A DNA stretch of 64,000 nt, from NCBI GenBank assembly GCA_016214035.1, contig JACRPF010000015.1, positions 124,001 to 188,000 of the forward strand, written 5' to 3'. Both the position numbers and the translations under genes were made by a program. Origin of the DNA: Spirochaetota bacterium. Lineage in GTDB: Bacteria > Spirochaetota > Brachyspiria > Brachyspirales > JACRPF01. A model generated the notes under the pieces. It had not been told where the DNA came from. It ran no database searches and saw nothing but the letters and a program-made list of their open reading frames with translations. Below are positions 36,002-45,338 of this stretch, piece by piece; position 1 is the first letter of the stretch; every line of letters begins with the position of its first letter.

Positions 36002-38149
36002 ATGACGACAATCGATTCCGGTGTATCGATAATAAGAAAGATGATCAACGTTGCAGCGGCGGCAGGCATCGCGCTGTCGCTCAACGCTGCTGCATACTAT
36101 GTCGATCATATGCGCGGCGATGACGCGAACGACGGTTTATCGGACGCGCGCGCGTTTCGGACATTCACCAAAGCGATGAAACAGTGTGCGGCAGAGGCGC
36201 AGGATACCGTCATGATAGTTCCGTCGGCGCTGCCGTATCGCGAGATGTTTGTCATCAACGGCAAGCGATACTCAAAAGACGCGCCGTTGGTCATCAACGG
36301 CGGCGGCAACTGGCTTGTCGGTACGGAACAGATACCCGTGGATGAGTGGCGTCTCGTCGAAGGCGATGTCTATTGCGCACCGGATCATTTCAAACGGCAG
36401 GCGAGAGATAATTTTTTCCTCGTGATCAATGGGAAAGTGCAGCGCATGGGCCGCGGCAGACTGCACCAGAACAATCCGCTGCCCGGAGTGACTGAGCTTA
36501 AGCCGGATGAATGGACCGTACGCGGCGACGATCTCTTAGTGCGTCTGCGCCCGGGCTTTTCGATATTCGAATACCGCATCGAACGCTCGACACGCGATAA
36601 TGCCGTCGCATTCGCGGGGTCACCGAGCACGCATGTCATCGTCTCGAACATCAACATGAAGTTCGTCTACAATGACGGCATCAACATCCACTGCACCCGC
36701 ACCGGGTTTTCACCGGGCAACGGCACGCACGATATCGTTCTGTCCGACATACGTTCCGACTACAACTTCGACGAGGGCATCAGCGCGCACGACTACTGCG
36801 ACTTCGAGATGAGCAACGCCGTGATGATAGGCAACAATTGCGGCGTGGTGCATATCGACTGGGCGCAGTGCACGCACCGGAGCGTTCTCATCGCCGACTC
36901 CTTCGATATCGACATCATGTGCTACGGGTCCGGCGCCGACGTGTTCGAGGATACCTACGTCCATTCCACGAGGGCTGTAAAAAACCTGCAATGGGACGCG
37001 GGTACGAATACACGCTTCGTGTTCAGCAACAGCGTGTTCTATTTCGATCCGGTGAATCCGAACACCTGTAACATCGCTGCAAACGCATCATCGCGGCTTG
37101 CATTGATGAATGCCACCGTCATCGACGGCTCGAAGAATCCGCGCACGATCGCCGCCGTCACCGCGAAAGGCACGGTGAGCGCCGAGAACACGGTAATCAT
37201 TCCGGCTTCGCAGGCTGGCGTACAGGTGCGGCGCGGTGAACCGCTGGAAAACGGCGCGAAGCTTTCAGCGCATATGCGGAATGTTATCGCGGGCTATTAT
37301 TCGGGAGAACTTACCGGTAAGGGATTTGCATGCGTCCGGCACAGCACGAAGCCGAATGCGCTCCGGCTTGCATTCAATTATCCGGTCGATGTTCTCTCGC
37401 TTGCCGGAATACGTTTTTTCAAAGACGGAAAACCGTACGCTCAGGCGTCACTTCGGCTTTCCGATGACGGCACTTCGGTTATTGCGGATAACTTCGCGAT
37501 TGGAACATACCGGATTGTAATCAGCGATATGCTTCTGTCGGTGCGCGGGATGTCCGGGTGCGAGCCGAAAACGATAGACGGCATCGTGATGAGCGGTGAA
37601 GGGTACACGCCGAAAGCGGACATACCGGAAAAGTATTCACGCAGCGAATCGTCGGCTGTCTCGCCGCCAGCCATATCGCTTCGCACATCGAAACCGGGCG
37701 TTATACTCATGGAAGCGGAATCGGGTGAGCTGGCTCCGCCGATGCTCGTGGAAAACAATAATGCCGCGAGCGGCGGGAAATATATCGTCGTGCCGCAGGG
37801 TACGGGGCTGGAAAAAGGTTCCGTTTCATACCGGTTCGAGGTTGCCGATTCCGGCGATTATATTATCTGGCTGCGTATCATAGCTGTCTCCAGCGATGAC
37901 GACTCGATCTTTGTACGCATGGACGGAGGCACAAGGAAATTATCCGATCTTCGGGCGGCGAAAACATTCTCCTGGGACCGTGTTCGCGACCGCATCGACG
38001 GGAATGTGGATATTGCATCGGCAAGCACGTTCACGCTTGAGAAAGGAGCACATACGCTCACGCTCAACAGCCGCGAGGACGGACTTAAGATAGACGCGGT
38101 AGCTCTGGCAAAAAGCGGTTCCGGCTTCGATCCGGCTAAGGATTTTTAA
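36002..38149 (+). CDS. Secreted right-handed beta-helix protein with C-terminal carbohydrate-binding module
   Basis: A 715-aa exported protein. A hydrophobic signal segment spans about residues 14-31. The mature start YYVDHMRGDDANDGLSDARA is typical of secreted parallel beta-helix polysaccharide lyases and related surface enzymes. A beta-helix occupies about 170-400 (repeated short strands such as HVIVSNINMKF, HDIVLSDIRSDYNF). The last 145 residues, with MEAESGEL and YIIWLRI, look like a CBM35/CBM6-type module. It has its own strong promoter and lies next to a divergent AraC regulator. Substrate unresolved; pectin-like uronates are plausible. Confidence 0.78.
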   Translation: MTTIDSGVSIIRKMINVAAAAGIALSLNAAAYYVDHMRGDDANDGLSDARAFRTFTKAMKQCAAEAQDTVMIVPSALPYREMFVINGKRYSKDAPLVINGGGNWLVGTEQIPVDEWRLVEGDVYCAPDHFKRQARDNFFLVINGKVQRMGRGRLHQNNPLPGVTELKPDEWTVRGDDLLVRLRPGFSIFEYRIERSTRDNAVAFAGSPSTHVIVSNINMKFVYNDGINIHCTRTGFSPGNGTHDIVLSDIRSDYNFDEGISAHDYCDFEMSNAVMIGNNCGVVHIDWAQCTHRSVLIADSFDIDIMCYGSGADVFEDTYVHSTRAVKNLQWDAGTNTRFVFSNSVFYFDPVNPNTCNIAANASSRLALMNATVIDGSKNPRTIAAVTAKGTVSAENTVIIPASQAGVQVRRGEPLENGAKLSAHMRNVIAGYYSGELTGKGFACVRHSTKPNALRLAFNYPVDVLSLAGIRFFKDGKPYAQASLRLSDDGTSVIADNFAIGTYRIVISDMLLSVRGMSGCEPKTIDGIVMSGEGYTPKADIPEKYSRSESSAVSPPAISLRTSKPGVILMEAESGELAPPMLVENNNAASGGKYIVVPQGTGLEKGSVSYRFEVADSGDYIIWLRIIAVSSDDDSIFVRMDGGTRKLSDLRAAKTFSWDRVRDRIDGNVDIASASTFTLEKGAHTLTLNSREDGLKIDAVALAKSGSGFDPAKDF

Positions 38150-38180
38150 CGAACGGCCATGCAGTGCCCAACGCGCAACG

Positions 38181-38208
38181 TTGACAAAAAAACACCTGCG
38201 CGTATAAT
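38181..38208 (+). promoter_or_regulatory. Consensus sigma70 promoter of nuoDEF
   Basis: TTGACA (38181-38186), 16-bp spacer, TATAAT (38203-38208), about 33 bp before the nuoD start. Confidence 0.8.
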
Positions 38209-38240
38209 CTGTTTTCACTGACCAATCAAGGATTTGCGCT

Positions 38241-39425
38241 ATGGCAACCACCGGCCCCGGCGAGGGCCACGTCCGCATCAATCTCGGGCCGTCACACCCC
38301 GCAACGCACGGCGTCATGCACAACATCATCGACCTTAACGGCGAGCGTGTGGTGAAAAGCGAACAGATCATCGGCTATGTGCACCGGTGTTTTGAAAAAC
38401 TGGCCGAACAGTACACCTATAATCAGTTCCTCACCTGCACCGACCGGATGAACTATGTATCGGCGCCGCTCAATAATACCGCGTGGCTGTGCGCGGTGGA
38501 GAAGGCGCTTGGTATAATCATACCCGAACGGGCGCAGCACCTGCGCGTCATCATCAACGAACTGTCCCGCGTGTGCGATCACTTCGTCTTCCTCGGCGTC
38601 ATGGGTGTTGATGTGGGTGCACTCACCTCGTTCACCTGGCTCTATCGGGAACGTGAAAAGTTCATGCAGATGCTAGAAAAGTTCGTGGGGGCACGTCTCA
38701 CCACGTCGTTCGGACGCGTGGGCGGGCTTCAGTACGACGCCTATGACGGATTTGAAACCGAGGTCAAGGCGCTGATTAAATCATTCCGGAAATCGCAGAA
38801 GGAATTCGAAGGCCTGCTGCTCAAGAATAAGATATTCATGGACCGCACTATCGGCGTGGGGCAGATCAGCAGTGAACGCGCGCTGTCGTACGGCTACACC
38901 GGACCGAATCTCCGCGCCTGCGGAGTGGAATACGACATCCGTAAAAAAAGCCCCTATCTCGGCTACGAGAACTTCCGTTTCGACATCCCCGTGGGTGAGA
39001 ACGGCGACGCGTACGACCGATTCCTCATCCGCTGTGCCGAGATAACCGAATCGCTTCGTATCGTCGAACAGGCGATCAACAATCTGCCGAAGGGCCCGGT
39101 AATGACGAGCGACGATAAAGTGGCACTGCCCAAAAAAGAGGATGTCTACACCGACATGGGTTCGCTCATCGATCATTTCAAGATCATGACCGAAGGCATA
39201 CGGCTCCCCGCCGGCGAATATTATTCATCGTATGAGATTGCAAACGGCGAAATGGGTTTTTACATCGTCTCCACCGGCGACAAAGTACCGTACCGTGTCG
39301 CGGTCCGGCGTCCCTGTTTCTGGTTTTATCAGTCGTTCAGCGAACTCATCCAGGGAAAACTTCTGTCCGACGTTGTCGTGACAATGTCAAGCCTGAACGT
39401 CATTGTGGGAGAACTCGATGGCTGA
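38241..39425 (+). CDS. nuoD: NADH-quinone oxidoreductase subunit D
   Basis: A 394-aa 49-kDa-type subunit that forms part of the quinone-binding cavity of complex I. The hallmark N-terminus RINLGPSHPATHGV, the YVHRCFEKLAE region and the C-terminal SSLNVIVGELD are all present, and length is normal for NuoD without a NuoC fusion. AAGGA lies about 9 bp before the ATG. The stop overlaps the nuoE start by 8 bp. Having a promoter directly in front and no nuoA, nuoB or nuoC upstream is unusual. Confidence 0.93.
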   Translation: MATTGPGEGHVRINLGPSHPATHGVMHNIIDLNGERVVKSEQIIGYVHRCFEKLAEQYTYNQFLTCTDRMNYVSAPLNNTAWLCAVEKALGIIIPERAQHLRVIINELSRVCDHFVFLGVMGVDVGALTSFTWLYREREKFMQMLEKFVGARLTTSFGRVGGLQYDAYDGFETEVKALIKSFRKSQKEFEGLLLKNKIFMDRTIGVGQISSERALSYGYTGPNLRACGVEYDIRKKSPYLGYENFRFDIPVGENGDAYDRFLIRCAEITESLRIVEQAINNLPKGPVMTSDDKVALPKKEDVYTDMGSLIDHFKIMTEGIRLPAGEYYSSYEIANGEMGFYIVSTGDKVPYRVAVRRPCFWFYQSFSELIQGKLLSDVVVTMSSLNVIVGELDG

Positions 39426-39885
39426 CCGGACAAAACTCACACAATTCATCGCCGAACGCACCGGCCGTTTCCCCGACAGCCAGTCGGTGGTGCTCGAGGC
39501 GCTTCATTTTGCGAACAGCGCCGACGGCATTATCACGAAAGAATCCGTGGAGATCATCGCCGCGGCACTCAACATGACGCCGATACGCGTGTGGGGCGTT
39601 GCCACATTCTACACCATGTACAACAAAAAACCGGTGGGCAAATATCTCGTGCAGGTATGCACCAATATCGCCTGTTCGCTCCGCGGCGGATACTCGGTAC
39701 TCACGAACCTTGAAGAGACGCTCGGCATACGTGTGGGCGAGACCACCAAGGACGGGCGGTTCACGCTCATCGAAGTGGAATGTCTCGGCGCTTGCGGCAA
39801 TGCGCCGGTGATGCAGATCAATGACAACTATTATGAGAACTGCACGAAAGAAAAAGTCGATGCTGTCATCAAAGCACTGGCGTAG
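39418..39885 (+). CDS. nuoE: NADH-quinone oxidoreductase subunit E
   Basis: A 155-aa 24-kDa subunit that carries a [2Fe-2S] cluster in a thioredoxin-like fold. The four cluster cysteines are visible in VCTNIACSL and ECLGACGNAP. The start at 39418 lies inside the end of nuoD, with GGGAG upstream, indicating translational coupling. Helical N-terminal half normal for the family. Confidence 0.93.
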   Translation: MADRTKLTQFIAERTGRFPDSQSVVLEALHFANSADGIITKESVEIIAAALNMTPIRVWGVATFYTMYNKKPVGKYLVQVCTNIACSLRGGYSVLTNLEETLGIRVGETTKDGRFTLIEVECLGACGNAPVMQINDNYYENCTKEKVDAVIKALA

Positions 39886-39899
39886 CGCGGGGAAATAAC

Positions 39900-41204
39900 A
39901 TGGCCGAACAGCGCATATTGAAATTCATGAACGATGCGGGAAGCGAAAAGCTCTCGTTCTACCGCAACCGCATGAACGGCTACGCCGGCCTCGCCAAAGC
40001 GCTTGCCATGGAAAGCAAAGACATCATCACAATGGTGAAGGAATCGGGTCTCCGCGGACGCGGCGGCGCCGGTTTTCCCACCGGCGACAAATGGGGCTTC
40101 ATCCCGAACGACGGCCAGGAGCATTTCGTGCTCTGCAATGCCGACGAGGGCGAACCCGGCACATTCAAGGACCGGGAGATTCTGTCGCATAATCCGCATG
40201 CGGTTATTGAAGGCATGATAATTGCCGCGCGTGCGGTGGGCGCAAAACGCGGCTACATCTACATACGCGGCGAGTTCGAAAAAGAACGCGCGGTGCTCGA
40301 AGGCGCCGTTGCGGAAGCATACGACGCAAAACTGCTCGGTAAAAATATATCCGGCAGCGGCTTTGATTTCGATCTCTTCGTCTATCGCGGCGCGGGCGCG
40401 TACGTGTGCGGTGAGGAAACATCACTCATCTCGTCGCTCGCGGGACTCCGCGGCCATCCATTGCTCCGTCCGCCGTTCCCCGCGGTGAAAGGCTTTTACG
40501 GCAAACCCACCGTGGTTAACAATGTCGAGACCTACGCAAACGTCGGGAGCATTCTCAACTACGGCACCAAATGGTTCCGCTCCTCGGGGACCGACAAAGC
40601 CCCGGGCACCAAGATATTCTGCGTGTCCGGCCATGTAAACAAACCCGGCGTCTATGAACTGCCGCTCGGTACGCCGTTCACGGATCTGCTCGCCGAATGC
40701 GGCGGCGTACTTGACGGACGCGAACTGAAATGTGTCATACCCGGCGGTTCATCAACGCCGATGCTTCTCCCGAACGAAGTGGAGGATATGACACTCGATT
40801 ATGAATCGATAGCATCCAAAGGCAGCATGCTCGGCAGCGGGGCTGTCATCGTCATCGCGCATGAGACCTGCATGGTGCGCACCATCTGGCGGCTCGCGAA
40901 ATTCTACGAACACGAGTCGTGCGGATTCTGTACGCCGTGCCGCGAGGGTCTGCCGTGGCTGTCGAAGATCATGGAAAGCATCATCCTCGGCAAAGCGAAC
41001 GGCAATGAGATGGAACTGATGGCAAGCATCATCAAAGGCATCGAGGGCAATACCGTGTGCGCGCTTGCGGACGCCGGTGTAACCCCCATCAAGAGCGGTC
41101 TTAAGAAATTCGCCGATGAATTCACCTACGCCATCGAGAACAAGCGTTTGAAATATCAGTTCTGGACCGAGCAGACGGCCGGAGCGCAGACGGTCCGATC
41201 GTAA
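39900..41204 (+). CDS. nuoF: NADH-quinone oxidoreductase subunit F
   Basis: A 434-aa 51-kDa subunit that binds NADH and FMN and one [4Fe-4S] cluster. Evidence includes the nucleotide-binding loop GLRGRGGAGFPTGDKW, the FMN region CNADEGEPGTFKDR and GAGAYVCGEET, and the cluster motif ESCGFCTPCREG (about 338-350) with a fourth Cys in NTVCALAD. GGGGA precedes the ATG by 7 bp. It follows nuoE by 14 bp. No nuoG or membrane-arm genes follow; cheD comes next. Confidence 0.94.
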   Translation: MAEQRILKFMNDAGSEKLSFYRNRMNGYAGLAKALAMESKDIITMVKESGLRGRGGAGFPTGDKWGFIPNDGQEHFVLCNADEGEPGTFKDREILSHNPHAVIEGMIIAARAVGAKRGYIYIRGEFEKERAVLEGAVAEAYDAKLLGKNISGSGFDFDLFVYRGAGAYVCGEETSLISSLAGLRGHPLLRPPFPAVKGFYGKPTVVNNVETYANVGSILNYGTKWFRSSGTDKAPGTKIFCVSGHVNKPGVYELPLGTPFTDLLAECGGVLDGRELKCVIPGGSSTPMLLPNEVEDMTLDYESIASKGSMLGSGAVIVIAHETCMVRTIWRLAKFYEHESCGFCTPCREGLPWLSKIMESIILGKANGNEMELMASIIKGIEGNTVCALADAGVTPIKSGLKKFADEFTYAIENKRLKYQFWTEQTAGAQTVRS

Positions 41205-41241
41205 ATTGCACTGCTGACACGCCATATCGATAGAGAGGGCC

Positions 41242-41838
41242 ATGCACGAGCATACGATAATAGACGCCGACGGTGTGCCGCGGAAACGCGTCAACGTTTA
41301 TTCTGGCGAACACTATGTGACCGCGGAAGACCGCATCATCTCAACGCTGCTCGGGTCATGCGTCGCCGTCTGTCTCTACGATCCGGTGACGCATGTCGCC
41401 GGGATGAACCATTTCCTGCTCGCCAACCGGCGTTACGCGAAAGACGTCCCCATGGTGCTTTCCGAGGCGGGGCGATACGGCGTAAACGCGATGGAACTCC
41501 TTATCAACGCGATGATGAACCGCGGAGCGGACCGGCGCAGGCTCAAGGCCAAGGCCTTCGGCGGCGGCGCGGTGTTCGATTCGGCAAACCGCAACGACGC
41601 ATTCATGTGCGTGGGCGAAGTGAACAGCCGCTTCATCCTTGAATTCCTCAAAAACGAGAACATTGAACTTCTCGCCGCTGACCTCGGGGGCAGCGAGGGG
41701 CGCGTCATCCATATGCATGCGCGGGATTTCAGCGTGTATATGAGAAAAATCAAGCGTATGGCGGCGGAACGCGTCCTCAAGGCAGAACACCAGTACTGGC
41801 GCGAGGCGATTGAGGAACGGGAGCGGGGAATGAAATGA
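41242..41838 (+). CDS. cheD: Chemoreceptor glutamine deamidase CheD
   Basis: A 198-aa enzyme that deamidates glutamines in methyl-accepting chemotaxis proteins. The catalytic Cys40 lies in TLLGSCVAVCLYD and His57 in GMNHFLLA. A conserved KAFGGG segment follows near residue 104. The start is supported by AGAGGG 3-4 bp upstream. It is an orphan: no CheC, CheA or receptor gene is nearby. It lies 37 bp after nuoF. The stop is immediately followed by a long inverted-repeat element. Confidence 0.92.
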   Translation: MHEHTIIDADGVPRKRVNVYSGEHYVTAEDRIISTLLGSCVAVCLYDPVTHVAGMNHFLLANRRYAKDVPMVLSEAGRYGVNAMELLINAMMNRGADRRRLKAKAFGGGAVFDSANRNDAFMCVGEVNSRFILEFLKNENIELLAADLGGSEGRVIHMHARDFSVYMRKIKRMAAERVLKAEHQYWREAIEERERGMK

Positions 41839-41856
41839 GCGCCGCTTATATCACTC

Positions 41857-42006
41857 GGAGAGGATTGCCTTTTTTAATATCGGCAAATAACTCGCGTATC
41901 AATTATTTGAACAATATTGCAGCACCGTCTAATAAATGTTATTTCTCCGATATCAGATTACTTTGCTCAAACAGATTTGCCGATATTAAAAAAGGCAATC
42001 CTCTCC
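41857..42006. repeat. MITE-like element: perfect 32-bp inverted repeats around an 86-bp core
   Basis: The arms at 41857-41888 and 41975-42006 are exact reverse complements over 32 bp (starting GGAGAGGATTGCC). The core is visibly A+T-rich and has no credible gene. It sits between the cheD stop and the body of an AraC-family gene. No target duplication is evident by eye. Confidence 0.85.
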
Positions 42007-42054
42007 TTCGCTGCACACGCGGCTGATGAAGTGTACAGGGAATCGGGAGAGTTT

Positions 42055-43014
42055 GTGGTATTGAATACTGACGCCTACCGTATACTTGACGCGCAATCAT
42101 GCAATGACATGCTCACCGAGGTGTTCGACGGACATCTGTCGGGTACTGTGTCGTTCAGTGATGCCGGGCGGCGGTTCAAATTCATTCCGTTCCTGAGATT
42201 TGAAGAGCAGCATCTGCCCGCGCACCGGCATGATTATCTCGAGCTTGTGTTCATCATCGAGGGCAGTGCCGTGCACACCGTGGGAAAACGGTCGTACCGC
42301 GTGAAGGCTGGCGACATTTTCTTTCTCGACAACACAGTGCCGCACTCGTTTAAAAGAAACGCACGCGAACATCTGACGTATGTGAACTTTTCATTCCTGC
42401 CGGAATTCCTAGAATGCACGGTGACGCTCTCGAAACTCGCCGGCGGACTTCACTTTTTTCTCATCGAGCCTTTCTTCCGTGAGGACGACGCATTCGCCAG
42501 AAAACTCACGCTCGACGGCAGCGCGCTTGAACGGCTCACACACCTTGCATTCCTCATCATCGACACGTTCAACAGGAGTTACCCGAAACCCGACAGCGCC
42601 ATAGCGCCGCTGTTCCGGTCGTTCATCATGCTCGTGCATAATGAATACGGGCGCGCCATCGCCGCATCACCGGGATATTTCCGCCGAAGGGAAGCGCTTT
42701 ACCGCGAGATACTCGCGCATATCGACAAGCGCCTCTTCGCCGGTTTCAGCATCGGCGAACTCGCGGGCGCCACCGGTGCGGGACGCACGAAACTGTCGAA
42801 ACTGTTCCGTGAAAAGCAGGGTGAGACTATCGTGGAATATGCGAACCGGAGGCGCGTGGAGGCTGCGGCAGAACTCCTCGCGCAGAGCGACATGAGCGTC
42901 ATCGACATCGCCGCGGAAACGGGCTTCAACGACCTTTCCAATTTCAACAGGATATTCAAGCGCATCATGCGTGTGACGCCGCAGCACTATCGGAAGCGAA
43001 CGCAGAAAAGTTGA
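42055..43014 (+). CDS. AraC-family transcriptional regulator, start uncertain
   Basis: A regulator of about 319 aa with a cupin sensor (HRHDYLELVFIIEGSAVHTVG) and a C-terminal AraC helix-turn-helix pair ending ETGFNDLSNFNRIFKRIMRVTPQHYRK. The open frame extends back to an ATG at 41917, but that part lies inside the inverted-repeat element. GTG 42055, with GGGAGA four bases upstream, is used here; ATG 42109 is an alternative. The insertion may have replaced the original 5' region. Target genes unknown. Confidence 0.8.
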   Translation: MVLNTDAYRILDAQSCNDMLTEVFDGHLSGTVSFSDAGRRFKFIPFLRFEEQHLPAHRHDYLELVFIIEGSAVHTVGKRSYRVKAGDIFFLDNTVPHSFKRNAREHLTYVNFSFLPEFLECTVTLSKLAGGLHFFLIEPFFREDDAFARKLTLDGSALERLTHLAFLIIDTFNRSYPKPDSAIAPLFRSFIMLVHNEYGRAIAASPGYFRRREALYREILAHIDKRLFAGFSIGELAGATGAGRTKLSKLFREKQGETIVEYANRRRVEAAAELLAQSDMSVIDIAAETGFNDLSNFNRIFKRIMRVTPQHYRKRTQKS

Positions 43015-43255
43015 TGTACCCGCCGCGCGTATTTACAATAGAAAACTTCATATTATAATTATAAGAGTATCAATACTTACGGAGATGTTTCATGCCAGAG
43101 TGTTATATGACTTCCGGTTATCGTCGCTTTCGTGACTCATCCAGAGTCACTTGCGCTCGGCTAACGCGGGCAGGACTCTTTCCTCGTTGTTGTCGCGCAT
43201 CGTGCGCGGTCTGGATACTATATCTTCTTTTGTATTGCGGGATATAGCCCGCGGT

Positions 43256-44083
43256 ATGCATTCCTTCCACCACGTCTTCAACCCCGAGACCGATGACGCA
43301 AGCGCGCTGACGTTCTGTTCAACCGGTCATGTCTCGCATAAAAGCGTCTACCGGAGTCTCCCCGCCGGACGTTCCATCTACATTTTCATTCTGTTCCATT
43401 CTCCCGCGAGCATCGTCATCCGCGGCATACGCACCCGCGTTCCCGCCATGACGTTCATCGCGTTCCCGCCGAAGACGTATCTCTGCTACGGTGATGAGAA
43501 CGGCTATCAGCATGCGTGGATGACGGTACGCGGAAGCATGGTGACCGCCATGATACGCTCGTGCCGTGTCCCGCTTGAAACACCGGTGCGCGTTCCCGAT
43601 CAGCTCTTCTTCGACACATTCCAGCGCGGCATCGATACCGAACTCACCACGCGCGTCAAACCGCATGACGGCATACTGAAGAATATCCTTGAGAATTTCT
43701 TTTTTGAGATAGCCCGGCATGCAGAAACGCATGACGAGCACGACACGGTGGAACGGCGTTTTCTTGCGGTGAAGCGGCACATAGAGATACATTACATGGA
43801 ACGGCTCAGACTCATCGATCTTGCGCGCATCGCCGGCCTATCCGCGTCGCGTTTCTCAACGGAGTTCAAACGGACGTTCTCCGTTTCGCCCATCGACTAT
43901 CTCATCAGCATGCGTCTGTCCGAGGCGAAGCATCTGCTCGCGACGACGGCATCCACGGTGGAGTCAATCGCCTATGATGTGGGATTCACCGATATACCGC
44001 ACTTCTCGAAGATGTTCCGCTCGCGTTTCGGCGTAAGTCCGCGCGATTTCAGGCGCGGTAAGAAAACACAAGAAACGGTATAA
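43256..44083 (+). CDS. AraC-family transcriptional regulator
   Basis: A 275-aa regulator. The N-terminal half is a divergent cupin-like sensor. The C-terminal 100 residues carry the two AraC helix-turn-helix motifs (RLIDLARIAGLSASRFSTEFKR and YDVGFTDIPHFSKMFRSRFGVSPRDFRR). ATG 43256 is chosen because the longer frame crosses a hairpin (GTGACTC/GAGTCAC around 43125-43145) and looks non-coding; no good ribosome site is visible. The Gfo/Idh/MocA gene follows 72 bp downstream and is its likely target. Confidence 0.82.
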   Translation: MHSFHHVFNPETDDASALTFCSTGHVSHKSVYRSLPAGRSIYIFILFHSPASIVIRGIRTRVPAMTFIAFPPKTYLCYGDENGYQHAWMTVRGSMVTAMIRSCRVPLETPVRVPDQLFFDTFQRGIDTELTTRVKPHDGILKNILENFFFEIARHAETHDEHDTVERRFLAVKRHIEIHYMERLRLIDLARIAGLSASRFSTEFKRTFSVSPIDYLISMRLSEAKHLLATTASTVESIAYDVGFTDIPHFSKMFRSRFGVSPRDFRRGKKTQETV

Positions 44084-44101
44084 AACGCCCTTTCCCGACA
44101 G

Positions 44102-44130
44102 CCCGTAAATGACTACTCTATCTCCCGTAA
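44102..44130 (+). promoter_or_regulatory. Direct-repeat operator candidate before the oxidoreductase gene
   Basis: CCCGTAA occurs at 44102-44108 and 44124-44130, 22 bp apart, between the AraC gene and the oxidoreductase start. Confidence 0.35.
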
Positions 44131-44155
44131 CGAATATTCTGACACGGAGACATCA

Positions 44156-45205
44156 ATGAGAATAGGATTTATCGGCGCCGGAAAACACGCGCAATGCATT
44201 CATATCCCGAACTATCAGCTCATGCCGGGCGTGGAACTCGCCTGCCTGGTGGACATCGACGCGGGACTCGCGGCGCAGGTGGCAAAACAATTCAATATAC
44301 CGAAGACCTATACGACGCATACCGACATGATAAAGAACGAAAAGCTCGACGCCGTCGTCATGGTGATGGGCGCCATACCCACCGCCGAGAAGATGCTCAT
44401 CGACCTTATGGACGCAAAGATCCCGGTCATCACGGAAAAACCCATCGCCGGTTCGGTGCCGTCGGCCGAACGCATCGTCGCGCACTGGAAGAAGACCGGG
44501 AGCACATTGTTCGTCGGCTATCATAAACGCTGCGACCCGGCGAGCATGTGGGCGAAAAGCGAGATAGAGCGCTTCACCGGCAGCGGTGAACTCGGTCCGA
44601 TGAAATACGCGCGTGTGCACATTTCGCTTGCGGGGGACTGGATAGCCAACGGCTACAGCCATGCGATGAAAGGCACTATCGTCCCGCCGCCCGATCCGCG
44701 CCCCGAATCCGATTTCACCGGCATGAGCAAAGAGGCGCGGCAGAAGTTCGGTCCGTTCGCGGGCGCTCACAGCCATCAGCTCGATCTCATGCGCTATCTT
44801 CTCGGCGCGCCGTATCATGTGAAATATGTGGACCCCACCGGCGTGCTTCTCGCCGTTGAAAGCGAGAAGGGTGTACCCGGTGTATTCGAGTTCTCTCCAT
44901 ATAACTCCACGAAGGATTGGCGCGAGCAGGGACTCGTCTGTTTCGAGAAAGGTTATGTGAAAGTCGATCTTCCTGCACCGCTCGCCATGAATCTCGCCGG
45001 TAAAGCAGAATTATTCCGTGACAACGGCGGCACTTCGATACCCGCGAGCACCATGCCGGTATTCCCGTCCAAGAGCGCCATGTTCTCGGTTGCCGAATGT
45101 TTCCTGGCGGCGCTCCGCGGTGAAAAGACGCCGCTCTGTACGCCGCAGGAAGCGCTCGAAGCGCTCATCGTCGCGCGCGACTGGGCGACAAAGCTGCATC
45201 CATAA
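44156..45205 (+). CDS. Gfo/Idh/MocA family oxidoreductase
   Basis: A 349-aa NAD(P)-dependent sugar dehydrogenase-type protein. The Rossmann motif FIGAGKHAQ begins at residue 5. The EKP motif (ITEKPIAG) lies near residue 102, with the expected substrate domain after about 130 (FVGYHKRCDP). ACGGAGAC gives a ribosome site 6-7 bp before the ATG. It lies downstream of an AraC regulator and upstream of an oligogalacturonate lyase-like gene, which suggests uronate or other sugar metabolism. Confidence 0.9.
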   Translation: MRIGFIGAGKHAQCIHIPNYQLMPGVELACLVDIDAGLAAQVAKQFNIPKTYTTHTDMIKNEKLDAVVMVMGAIPTAEKMLIDLMDAKIPVITEKPIAGSVPSAERIVAHWKKTGSTLFVGYHKRCDPASMWAKSEIERFTGSGELGPMKYARVHISLAGDWIANGYSHAMKGTIVPPPDPRPESDFTGMSKEARQKFGPFAGAHSHQLDLMRYLLGAPYHVKYVDPTGVLLAVESEKGVPGVFEFSPYNSTKDWREQGLVCFEKGYVKVDLPAPLAMNLAGKAELFRDNGGTSIPASTMPVFPSKSAMFSVAECFLAALRGEKTPLCTPQEALEALIVARDWATKLHP

Positions 45206-45253
45206 GCCGCACATCTGCCGGCCAGACTGTACCGGCGATATAACCGACGCAAC

Positions 45254-45282
45254 TTGACTATCTGCGGTATCGTTTGTACAAT
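45254..45282 (+). promoter_or_regulatory. Sigma70 promoter of the PL22-like gene
   Basis: TTGACT (45254-45259), 17-bp spacer, TACAAT (45277-45282), about 57 bp before the start codon. Confidence 0.75.
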
Positions 45283-45338
45283 TGCGTTCAGCGATACTGA
45301 ATTGGTTACGTCACGTGTATATCGCGGGAGCATCTGAA

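Noticed and set aside
43092-43223. Small 43-codon frame with a GGAG site upstream of the AraC gene at 43256
   Set aside because: It reads through a hairpin, has no recognisable motif and unusual Arg/Cys content. Probably an intergenic by-product.
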